DNA from: Aphelocoma coerulescens
Taxonomy: Eukaryota > Chordata > Aves > Passeriformes > Corvidae
Direction of reading: 5' to 3'
Length of the DNA: 64,000 nt
Assembly (NCBI RefSeq): GCF_041296385.1
Contig: NC_091033.1
Span: 10,558,001 to 10,622,000 of the forward strand
The notes under the pieces were generated by a model. The model did no database searches, was not told the DNA's origin, and worked only from the letters and a program-made list of their open reading frames with translations. This document shows positions 50,426 through 62,110 of the stretch, piece after piece (the first letter of the stretch is position 1; every line of letters starts with the position of its first letter). A program made the translations under genes and the position numbers.

Positions 50426-53400
50426 CTACAGGGGAGAGATGGGGCACAGTCAGGGATAGGATCAGCGGAGCAGGAGGTTGGGTTCTATTTCTCAAAGCAA
50501 CAGAGGAACAGCCTGCAGTGGAAATCTTTCCCTCCTCTTACTCAGCTGGTTTTGAAGGTTTATTGCTCAGAGGGAGAACTCAAGCACTGCTGACGCATGT
50601 TCATTCATGTGGGTCAACACCCAAAAAGGGCAAAATCATTCATATCTAATTACATTCTTTTCCCCTTTTCAGTGCAGTTCATTGCCAGAAATGTCTCGAC
50701 TGAAACATGCCATTGATCTTTTCATCTCACAACCAGCAGGATGCTGCTTAGCTTTCATCATGCATAGCATGACTTCTAAATAACACTGTGTTATTGTCTT
50801 TTTCCTGCATTATGAGGACTCCTTGGGATCTTTTTAACTATCTTTGTCTTCTGTCTTTTCCTTGTAGATTTAATGGCAGTGTTTTGTTACCTCATAACTA
50901 AGTTAAATAAAACTTGTGCCGTAAAGGATTAAAATTGATCAGAATAAACAAGTGGAAGTCATAATGTTTTTAGTACAAATTATTTGATTACTACAGTTTT
51001 GATAAAATTAAATGGAGGATCAAATTAAGCAGTGATTGAATCAAGTAGAAGTCACAGCTCATGTCAAATGCAGCAAAGCTTTTGGGCTGTTTAGAAACCT
51101 CAGTGGAACTGAGCTTGGCAAAAGGCAGCCCAGGGAAACAGAGGCACGTGTAGGGTTTGCCTGCATGTCTGCAAGGCTGCCATGGTTGGATGGGGAGCTG
51201 CTCTGCTAAGCCCAGGAGCTCTTCCTCTCTGCTACGTGGCTCAGGAGGAGACTCAGCACAGCACCCAGGTGAGTGTGGAACAAATCAAAAGCCCTTTAAG
51301 TTCTTGGAATTTCAAAATATTGACAAGGATTAAACCGTGCTGCAAATCGCTGTGAAAGCAATTGTATTAAAAGTGAAAAAATGACAAAAAGATGAAACTA
51401 CAAAACTCAAGAGGGAATTTACTCAGTGGGAGGGCTCCAAGGCAGGCTGACTTCTCCCTCAGACAGCCACTTATTTTTCACCTCAGTGATGTACAACACA
51501 GAACAACCCTGCACTCCAAGCCAATGCCAGGTCCCTCTGCAGATTGCAAAACCTCATCTAGAGACAGGTTCTCCATCTGCTGGGATGACACATCTCCTCT
51601 CCGCCCACCCAGCCCTACTGGACCATCACCAAGGTGGACCAGGTTTGCTCTACACCCTGTGTCTGGTGCAGATTTGTGGTCTCTCTGCTCTGGAGGGGTT
51701 CAGAAATGCTGGAGGCGAATGGGAATCACCCAACCACACTCCCAAGATGCTACAGGGAATCTGTAAAAGAAATGAGCAGTACATAAGCACATGGGAGCAG
51801 GCACACTTCACTTTTTTTGTCCATAAATCTGAAGCAGGAAGTCCTCTTTTGGTGAAGACAGAAGCTGTTGTTGCCCAGGTTTTCTTTTAGTGGACCAAGT
51901 CCCTGTACAGCTTTGTGCTCCGGAGCTCCATGTGTTAAGCAGAAGGACCAGCTGGGTTTTGTCTCTCTTCCACATGGTGAGAACATCATCTCCTGGTAAT
52001 AATAACACAACTCCTCTGCGGGCTGAGTGAATTCCTAGATACACCCCACCACTATAAGCTGCTAATGGCCTCTTTTGTTAAGTATAAAGCAGTTTTCTAC
52101 GCTCCTAAAAGATCTCACAGCCTCCTGCATATAAGGAAGAGTTATCTTTTGGACTTGCCTCCACAGGCTAAGACAGATCATTAAGCAGTAAAGACCAACT
52201 ATTTAACCTTCACAGTGCAGCCGAGCTGAGCTGGCGAACACAGGGGTGAAATGATTGCTCCGATTTACCAGGTCAGACTAAGAAATGAACCCTGTAGCTC
52301 CTCACTCCAATTTCTGTGGCTTTAGCTGCAGAATGCCCTTCTTCCCCACTGCTGAGCAATGTCTGCACATCAGCAAAATGCAGCACTTAACTCTGGAAAT
52401 GTTTCACTCTGTCACCTGAGATTCAGGATTTATTGGTTTTCATTCTAAAATTTTGCCCTAGCTATAAATTAGACTTGTTTCTTAATTTTGCAGAACTCTA
52501 AAAGTCTTTTCCAAGCTTACTTAAAAGCCTTGATTCGTTCCACAATTGCATTGTGAAGTCTTTTAAAGAGCTTGGGAAATTGGCTAGAATAGCACTGACT
52601 TTCCCTTTTAGGAACTGTTATGGTAAAAGTGGGAATATTGCATACTTTCTATCAAAGGCTATATTTAAAGATTTTTTTCCCTGTCTTGATTTGTAGCAAA
52701 ACTCTCATATAGTAAAAAAAAAATTAAATCAATATTTTCCCAAGTAGCAGAATGCTTTAATTTGTTGAAAGAATTATTTGCAAACACAAAGTCCCAAAGA
52801 ACATAAAGGATTGAAAAGCCAATCTACCTAAGCAAACCCTTTGTATTTGCTGTTTTCTGTCGAGCTGCTTGCTGGGAGCCCAGCACACTGTGCACATCAG
52901 TGCAGCAACATTTAATTTTCAGGTGACTTTGCTCACTGCTGGAGCTGGTGCCTCCAACAACTCTTCAAAGTCAGTAGAAATTTTCCCACTTTCTCAAGAG
53001 GAGCTTGTCTGGGATCTCAGGATTACATATTAAAAAGTTCAGGAGCAGGAAGACTTGTAGAGGTGTTTAATGGGATTTTTTACTGTGTCTCCTAACATCA
53101 GTGGACTAAAGTGACTACAGCTGTCAGTGAACACCCATGGGAGCCTTTGGAGCTTTACAGATCTTTACAGACTACTCTGGCCCAGGAGGGAAGATTTAGA
53201 GAGTGTGTAGGCTCATTTTTGACCTGAAAGTCTCAGATTTATGTTGGCTCACCATGGAAAGCACAGTCTGTGTGATGCTGGATCTACACTAACCCTGTAT
53301 TCAAGGTTGTTTGGATGCACAAGCACAGGGGTCTGCTCTCATCTCTGTGCTCACCAAGATGGTTCAGTGTGATTCTCCTCTCTATCAAAACTGATGTGTT

Positions 53401-56400
53401 TGCACCAGAGTGAACCCACCAGAGCCCAGCACCACGATGGGCAGAATGAGCTCAGCGCAGAGGCCCAAAGCTGCTAAGCATGCAAAGGCTTAGCCCTGGC
53501 TGCTCTCTAGGCTAAAAAACCCACACAAACACAACACCACACACCCCGTGACTGTGTGCTAAATCCTCGTCAAACAAAATAAAAAAAGAAAATCCAATAC
53601 TGCAGCGTTTGCCAGTGGCAGGACAGAATGAAACACTAACCCAGTTCCATGCTGCTGTCACTCCCGGAATCAGCGCAATCCTAAATGCTGCTCAAGCACC
53701 AGGCTGGCAACATCTGTGGGATGGGATTAGTCCTCAGGACCAAATCATGCTTTGTCTCGTACAGAACAACAGCCTTCCCTTCCAGCACTGCCTGAGCAGT
53801 GACAGCCAGAGACCCAAATCACTCTTCTCTGGCTGTGCTGAGCAGGACAGTGACAACACAGATGTCACCTGAGGGTGAGCTCCAGCAGAAACCTCTGCTG
53901 AGACCCTGAACCCCCACAGGCACTTGATGGATGCCAAGACATGGCAGGACATGATGCAGCTATCAGCCTCACAGCTAGCTCAACAAAAATCAGACTTTGT
54001 CTGAGACAGAGAATTCAGCCTTTTGTGAGTTTGCTTCTTCCGTCCAAACAAGAGTGTGGGAGAGACATGGGGGAAGGGACCAGAAAAACCAAGGGACACA
54101 AAAGCAGAACCCAGTTCTCGAGTTTTTGACTCTTCCTAAATCTTTTGGGTGGAAAACTGCTCCCCTGGCTCTGCTGAGCTTCCTGCTGACGTGATTCACT
54201 TCTGCCAAGTCGTCCCTCAAATTATTTGACAGTGTGGTTTCCCTGGGTTACCACCTAAAGCAGCTATCAGCTCCCTCGCAGCCCTGATGGAGAAGATGAG
54301 AACAGAACTTCACACAGGGACTCCCCAGAGGGCTTCAACAAAGTCCTGTAAATCAGAGGGTTTGCAAAGATTTATTATTTTGTGCTCCAAGGTGATTGTT
54401 GGAGGAACACAGATTCAAAGGCCACTTTGGAAAAAAGACGGGCTTTGGATCCTTACTACAAGCCACGACTTTTTTTCTTAGATATATCTGAAGGCAAGGA
54501 GGGTAAAATTTATGAATATGACGCTTGTTTATGGGTCACCTTTGCTCACAGCAAAACTCCATACCCTGAGCCACCTGCAGCTGGCTGTTCCCATGGTCCA
54601 CCAGCATACGATTTTGGAGAGGCACAGAAAAAAATGAGTGAGGTCTTGGAGAACTTAAGTGGTTAAAAGTAAAAAAGTTAGGCTACAGGCTCTTCTGGAG
54701 ATACAGTAGCAAACTTGACACTGGAAGTATATATGATAAAAACAGCCAAGAATCAGAACTACTCACAACATTTTAATTGAAAAGAGTTTTGATGAGAAAA
54801 TAAAAAATGCTCCAATACTGAGAACATAAAAGATTTTTGAACACGGCTCTTGTGTTTTCCCTCATGCCTTTTTTTCACATAAGTAAATAAAGTCCCCCAA
54901 AGCCAATGGAGCATGGAATGCTGGTCACAGCAGCAGCACAGTGGGGTGCATCCCACGGAGCAGCAGCTGGGATGCTCTGCCAGCAGGAGCAAGGCCCCTG
55001 GAGTGGACATGGGGGCATCTGAGATTAAGGGATAATTTTAACTCTGGGTTATGACAGGGGTTTTGTGGCAGAGACCAGAGATGTTCCCTTGCTGCCTGAT
55101 AAATGAGGTGACAGCAGAGCCAGGTCTCCATCACCACAGCTTCTCCAGGGACACAGCCCCTTCCAGCACTGAGCTGGGATGCTCAGAGCGATTTTTCTCC
55201 CTTCTCTTTCGGGCTGTGGGAAGGACAACTAAAATGGAGAGAAGTGTGGATGCTGATGCGCTGGTAAAACTTCATCTGTACCCACTAAGCTTCTGCCATA
55301 GTTCATTTCCCTGTGCCCACCTGGGGAATGCTGTGAGATGGCTGCAGTCTTTCTGTTTTCTGCTGGGGAGGGTTCTCAGTGCAGAGACTCCTGGGGACAA
55401 ACCTGGGGAAATGGGTGAGAAACCCCAAAGGAGCTGAAAAGTGTCTCGGGAGGAGATGGATCCTTGCTGGTTTCCTGGAAGTGACGAGGGAGAGGACTGA
55501 GGATACAGCGCATCGTTTGATTTGTTGTTTTGAGCAAATCTATTAAACCACAGAGCTACATTTTAACAACCTACCACATTCTGGTTCACCTCATTTCCAA
55601 TGGAAATGCAAAGTAAATTATCCTCCCCCTGACTGTGGAGGCAGTATTGTTAGCATATGTCAATCAGAGAAGCACATTCTGCTACAACAACATTTGGCTG
55701 CCAAAAAATCTTATTTGACTAAATGTTCTTTACAAAATTACTGGTTATCTCACTCAGTAGCCAGAATTAGCATTTTTTTAACCAGCCAGTGGATAATTTC
55801 AGCCATTAATAAGCACAGTACTGCATTCCAGGATACAGCAATCTGTGCAAGACAAAGCAGGAAAGGGGAAGGTACATAGTGATGGGATGCCAAAGGGAGC
55901 ATTTGGCAAATGCATTCGTGTTTGATGTTCACAGGATGTGTCTGATGAAAAAAAAGTCCACAGGTTTTTCTCCCTCACAGTAAATAAATTAATATCTAAT
56001 TAACCCCACTTTTCCATAGCTCTCCAGCTTTCCATGCCAAGTATCTCATGATTATCAGGTAATGCCTTTCCTTAGTGACAGCAGGGCAGGAGAGGTTTGT
56101 GTTTGTGAGTGATAGAAGAAAATAACCCCTGCTTTTGGAGTTAGTAACTGGCACAGGGAAAAACGTGGAAGCTGGACAACTACAGCCTAGTAAGGCAATT
56201 TATCTCTTCTGGAATTTTTTGAGGGGACCTTTACTGCAGGGTATTGGCTCTGGTCCTTACCTTGGATGAGTGCATGCTGCTATGAGAGCACAAATCCTGG
56301 GTAAATAGGAATATCTGGCCAAGTGCCAAAGCCTGTGTGTGGATCTGGAGCTCCACCAGTGCATTTGAGCAGGAGCTCGACCTTTACACGCTGCCAGCTT

Positions 56401-59325
56401 TAACTCGGGCAGGTTTGCCTGTCACGCTTCATTTCGGGCGGCTGCTCTCTCCAGCAGCCCTGACAGCGTGGCAGGGGGGGACACAGCTGTCACCCTCGGA
56501 CAGAGGCTGGCTGATGATGGGGGTGGGTGGCACTCTGTGCCCCCTGCAAACTCTTCTGGAGGGTGCATGAGGGTATGGTGGGATCCTGCATGGCTGCAGG
56601 GTCCCCTCACAGCACCAGAGTGACACAAACCCCACTGAGCTCAGCTGGGTGAAATAACCCTCCTCTTTCCTCCTAAAGAGGGACAGGATGCAAATATGCA
56701 TGTAGATCCAGGATGCAATATCCCATCATTAGCTTAATGAATAATCAAACACAAGATATCAAACCCAGCTATTTTTCTCTTTGAAACACCCTGAGAAATG
56801 GCCACAAAAGCTCTGATTGTTATCTCCTGGTATACCCTGTACCTCTTCTACCCAGCCAGAGGTGAGTACACATTATTCCATACATGTTATCCAAGGTAAC
56901 AGAGTGTGGCCACATGAATTGCTTTGATCTCATCCCAAAGAGCTCCCCTGTTCAGCCCCTGGAGCTGCAGGAGCTCAGAGAGACTGAGGAGCACCTTCCC
57001 TCTGCCTCAGGGAGACCTTTTCAAAAGTGCTGAATATCAAGCCCAGACATTTCAAAGAAAGGTTACGATGATGTGAAATGTTGCTTGCAGTCACAGGTAT
57101 TGATGTCAAAATGTATGATCAGCTCTGAGTTACAGAGGCAAAGCCTGAAGCCAGGACACAGCTGCGTGGGGACACGGGGATGGATGGCAGTCACAAGCAG
57201 CTGGGCCTCAGGAGCTGGGGCAGTGATGAGGGTGTGAGCCTGACCTAAACACAGACATGAGCAGGACATCCAGAGTTTTTCATCTGGGGGGATCAAAATT
57301 CAAAACAAAAGCCTGGAACACAGGCTCATCCTGTCCAATCCATTGTCAATTAAGTAACTCAGCAGGTTTTGGTGACCTCAGCTGGCATCAGCCACAGGAG
57401 CTGGAATTGGTCAAAACTCTGTATTTCAGACCTCTGCAGTAGTCCCAGTTTTATCTTTGCTTTGGATGTGGTCTGGGAGCAGGTGACTGCAGGTACTGTT
57501 GCTGAGGTGAAGAAAGAGAACAGATAAGTCTGAAGATAAATTATCAGATGGAGCTGATGGATGCTCCCAAGTCACTGGGCTGGTTCCTGTGCCCATGCTG
57601 CTGCTGCCCTGCAGCCATTAGTGTCAGCGGGGCTGGAGCTCAATTAATTGCACGGCAAGGACATGTGAGCATCTGTTCCTGACACATCCACTTACTTGCT
57701 TTACTCACTGAGGGAAAACCCCTCCAAACACAACTCAGAGGATAATGTAAAAGACTTGTTCTTGAGCTTTGGCTGCTCGATGCTGTGGAGGAGTTTCAGG
57801 TTTTGTATTGGTAGATATTTATATCAGAAGAAAATTTGTGTTACTACAAGGTTTGGGGTGGCAGCGTGCACTGACTGCAGTCTGTGCTGTGCTTGAAGAT
57901 CTACAAGGTGTGAGTACCTACAACCTGGTGCACAGCAGGAGGATGTGGCCATGCACAGGGCAGTGCAGAGCTCCTCTCCCCTCTCTGTGCTGGCTGGATG
58001 CCTCCAGAGCTGTGTCCAGCTGGATAACATCAGCCACAAACTCTTCCAAAGGGCTTAATTTAGCTCTAGCATTGAGATCAGAAAGAGGATCTGCTTAAAC
58101 TCTGTTTTCATTAGCATTTTGTGTCTGCTCCACAGTAGAGATGTTTTCCTGGCTTCTCTCTGCAGATCCATGGCCATCACAGAGAATAACCAGGCAGTGT
58201 GGATTAAAGTTTTAAGCATAACCAACGTGTACCATTTTCAAGCCTGTGTGTGGTCCCACACTGATGAACTATAATGGGAATGCAGAGCAGCTAATGATGT
58301 CGAGAAGTTGAGTTAATCACATACTCTGCAGGAGTTAATCAGATACAGAACAGATGGAAATAAATTGCGTACTGACAAAAAACATCCATCATATCTATGG
58401 CAAAAACATTCCCATTCATAAACTTCCCTCCTTGGAGAAAACATTTGTACATAAAAAGCAACATCTGATGCAGAGCAACTTAAATGGGTCTCTTGCTCAT
58501 GATGGGTTGGGAAAGATGTCAGAGCACTGAATAATGGTGGCATTCCCAAGCTTGACTGGATACCTGAAGGATCATTTAACCTCATTTCTATGCATGGTTA
58601 CAATGCTGTGGCCTGAAGTACTTTCAGATTTATTGTAAGTAACAGCAAAAGATGTGATTCATCCATAAGTGTTTGATATAAATCTTATTATTCCTAATTG
58701 TACACAAGGGTAATATCTAAATATTGAACTCCCTGGGGACCTCTGAGCTTTTCATTACCTCCCTAATGCCAGAGAACCTACTCCATTATAACTGTTCTTA
58801 AGAGAAAAATTCCTCCTTTCCTGGTCTTTGCCCACCAAACTCAAACTGGAATGGTTTGGCTGATTCCAGCTTCCAAAGAGAACAGAGAAATTGGGAGGTT
58901 CTAAGGTTTAATCACGATGCACTGGAAATGTCTTGTATATCATGGATGTCATGGATATTCAGCTTTTTCACTGAAGGCTAAATGTTTATTTAGAAAAATG
59001 GAAGAGTAAACCAGTAACCAAAAAAGCCCAACCCCAAACAAAAAAACCCAGACAAATAACCCAAGTTCCCTCTGGGATTGAGCTTGATGAAGATGATGGA
59101 TTTGGAGCCTTGTACATCTCACCTCAGTTAATTTAGGGCCTCCTGCCACTTATTTAAGAGGGTTATGGGGAACTTACAAAGGAAGGGTTTTGTCACGGGG
59201 CAGCTGCTGCCTTCCTGTACCTGGTAAGGGAGGACAGAAGAAGTGACAGAGCAGCAGTGATGATCCTCCATCCCATCATCATTAACCCAAAAGCTTCAAA
59301 TCCTCCCCCCCCTTCCTCCTTCAGG

Positions 59326-59390
59326 AAATCACAGAATCACAGAATGTTCTGAGCTGGAAGGGCCCCACAAGGATCATCGAGTCCATCTCC
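59326..59390 (-). mobile_element. CR1 LINE tail, divergent subfamily
   Basis: The sequence aaatcacagaatcacagaat followed by gttctgagctggaagggccc and aaggatcatcgagtcca is the antisense tail of a CR1 subfamily different from the main one in this window. It lies in NTSR1 intron 1. Confidence 0.85.
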
Positions 59391-61075
59391 TTCCTTCTTC
59401 ATTTCCTGTGGTTGGTACAGTGAGCTACAAGGTAAATTAATTCAATTTACCCAATTTTGCTTGCAAACAAGAATAAAGTCAATTCATATGCTGTCAGTTT
59501 GCTGGCTTCAGCCTCGCTCCTCAGATCCATTGCACTATTTAGGGCAATATTTTTGGTTGAACAAAAACTCAGTGAATGATGTTCTTGCTTTTCCCTTTGA
59601 ACATGCTGGTCTTTGCTACTATTTCCCCCTCACTCTCCCCAGCAGCTATGTTCTACTGGAGGGGAAATAATACTTCAACTTCAAATGCCAGATTGGAAAT
59701 ACGCTTTAAATAATTTACCAGTGCAGTTGGATTTCAGTTCTCACTATCTGCTGGTATTTTGGTTCCTGCTTGTTTTTGCCAAAGGGATATTGCCCATTGC
59801 CTTTCACAAGAAATTTGGGTTTCTCCAGCTCTGCTGCTTGTCAGCCCTCTAAATAATTTAATAAATGTTCATACAGTGCCTAATGCACCTGACAGCTGAG
59901 TAATCCTAATCCAGATTTTGCAGTTATTTTCTGTCTATCCTCTTTTGGTTCTTCTTTCCCACTGGGTTGCACAAGTTGTGGGGGCTCATGTGATGGACAT
60001 TCATCCAAAGAAAATGTCTCCATGGTGCTCCCCATGGTGCAGACTGATGTTCTCTGTGGAGGGTGGCTGATGGCGTCCTTGTCAGACCCCAGGAACTCAT
60101 CCTCTTCCCTGTGCTGTTGGCCACCACTGCAAGAGCTCAGCACATCTGACACTCCTGTGAGGCTTTTGCAGCCTGGGATGCTGCAGGAGGGGCAGCCACC
60201 ACAGCCTTCAGGAGAACACAGACTGCACATGTGTCTGAGGGCTCTATCACCACGTAAATAACTCACAGCAGCTGATTTTGTGAGCCAATATCCAGATCCT
60301 TGCTTCTCTAACCTATGTCTGTTATTCCATTCTCCTTTGCTTCATGCTTGGGGTGGCTGTTGCCATGAATGAGACTGTTATGCTTGGATATTTACACACA
60401 GACAGCACCAAGAAAAAGAATCAAACCCTGGTGACAGTCAATTATCCCCCAACTTTTCTTGTTCTGGCAATACTGAGTCATTTCATCCCTCATAATCAAA
60501 ATGGATGGCTTTTGCCCACATGGATATGAAGTCACTTGCAGTGACTGTTTCAGGATTCTAACTAAACAGTCTGCTTTAGCAGGGAAATAAAGCCAAAGAC
60601 ACAAGCATGGGAGCATAATAAGCAAAGATTTCTGACTGTGAAGAGCAGCAAACAGTTGAATCAAGTGGTGCTTTCTTTCTTCCCACACTCTCTTGGTAGG
60701 TGGATCATGACAGAGAAAAATGTGGATTTGTTTGGCTCACGGGGTGCCTGTCAGACTCCAGCTTTACACTTGGAATGTGCATGGGTGTGGAGCAGTTGGG
60801 TGCTGGGCTCCCCTCTGCCACCCGTGTCCAAGCCAAGTCTCTCCCTGGGGACAGGGGTTGGGTGGGCAAACTGCAGTGGTCCCTCTGTCCCGCCCTTTGT
60901 GGGGAAAAAATGAGGATGCAACCAGCAGCTGGCTGACAGGAGAGCAGAAACTCATTAGAGCACAGGGTAATTAATAAATCAGCTCCATTCCCTGGGATGA
61001 TGGTGAAGATTTAAGATAAAGACTTGGTTATAAACCAGCCTTCAGCCTGATGCATGATGCACACAGTGCAGGAGG

Positions 61076-61263
61076 ATTCAAGGCAAAGTTAATTTAAACA
61101 AAAACCCAAAGAAATGGAAAGAACAAATCGCTCTCCTATTGAAAAACACATTAGACCCAATTCAGAAGAATTCAAAGGAAAGTTAAGCTAAACAAAACCC
61201 CAAACAAATGGAAAGAAAAGATCATTCTCCTACTGAAAAATACATTAGACCCAATTCTGGTTT
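61076..61263 (+). repeat. 94-bp imperfect tandem duplication
   Basis: Two copies with a 94-base period lie at 61076-61169 and 61170-61263. Both contain attcaa, an aaagttaa block, aaatggaaagaa, a ctctccta or ttctccta block, and cattagacccaattc. They differ by scattered substitutions and keep register throughout. It lies in NTSR1 intron 1. Confidence 0.93.
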
Positions 61264-61673
61264 TGCATTTCTGCCAGGTGAGGTGGAGGTAGAGGAGGGT
61301 AAGAGATGCTGTAGTGTCTGAGAGATGAGTAACATCAAGACAAAAAAAAAATGTATCTGTTGAATTACATTTCAGGATCAAATTTTCTGAAGCTTTTTGT
61401 AATATTTCACATATGCTGAAAAGTCTCATTAATATAGCTGGTAAAATAACAGCTTGTCTGCTTAAAGTAATTAGTAGTTGACAATTGGGCTGAATTTTAA
61501 ATCCATGAGGAGCTTTGGTTAGCACTAATAAATGTTGATTAAGGTAGCAATTAAAATCTAACAATCTCTCTGGGGGTCTGAACTTTAAAGCTGAAGTTTG
61601 GAACATACCTCAATTTACAGAGAAAATGCTACAGTTCCTCCCCAAGCTGCTTTATTAAGCTGTGGAAGTGTGG

Positions 61674-61753
61674 ATTTTTTTTTCCTTTGTGGTTTTTTTT
61701 TTGTTGTTTTTCTTTGTTTTTTTATTCTTTCTCTATTTTTTTTCTCCCCCCAG
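61674..61753 (+). repeat. T-rich low-complexity tract ending in CCCCCCAG
   Basis: About 80 bases of T runs with few interruptions, ending ttttttttctccccccag. On the plus strand this resembles a strong polypyrimidine tract with a splice acceptor, but the host gene is on the minus strand. Confidence 0.85.
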
Positions 61754-61779
61754 TTTACATAAATTAATTGCAGCCTCAA

Positions 61780-62110
61780 GTATTGCCCCACAGCTTGGGC
61801 AGCCCCCCAGTCTAACACCCCATCGACACAGAGACCTTGGGGCAGCGGTGACATTGAGCAGAGTGCAGCTTGAACTTTCTCTCAGGAAATGCTGTAGGAC
61901 CCTCTTGACGTCCCTATTTCCATGGAAATCCCTCCCAGGAGGCAGCACCTGCCTGCCCCTCTCCTCATCAGGCTCTGAAGTGGGCTGGAGAGATCTCCAG
62001 CTCTCCTTCAAGGTGTTGTGCCCCGCGCACGCAGCCGACCTCTCGCAGAGAGGCGAGGTCAAGCAGTGCTGGCTGTGCTCATCTCTCCTGATTCCCTCTC
62101 CTGCTGCTCC
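61780..62110. promoter_or_regulatory. GC-rich intron 1 patch with palindromes
   Basis: This patch of intron 1 is GC- and CpG-enriched (ccccgcgcacgcagccgacc). It contains the perfect 14-bp palindrome ATTTCCATGGAAAT at 61916-61929, an overlapping kappaB-like GGAAATCCC at 61924-61932, and a hairpin CCTCTC-gca-GAGAGG at 62039-62053 followed by AGGTCA. Both strands are open over about 110-150 codons, probably because of low stop density in GC-rich DNA. A regulatory role is a guess from composition and motifs. Confidence 0.3.
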
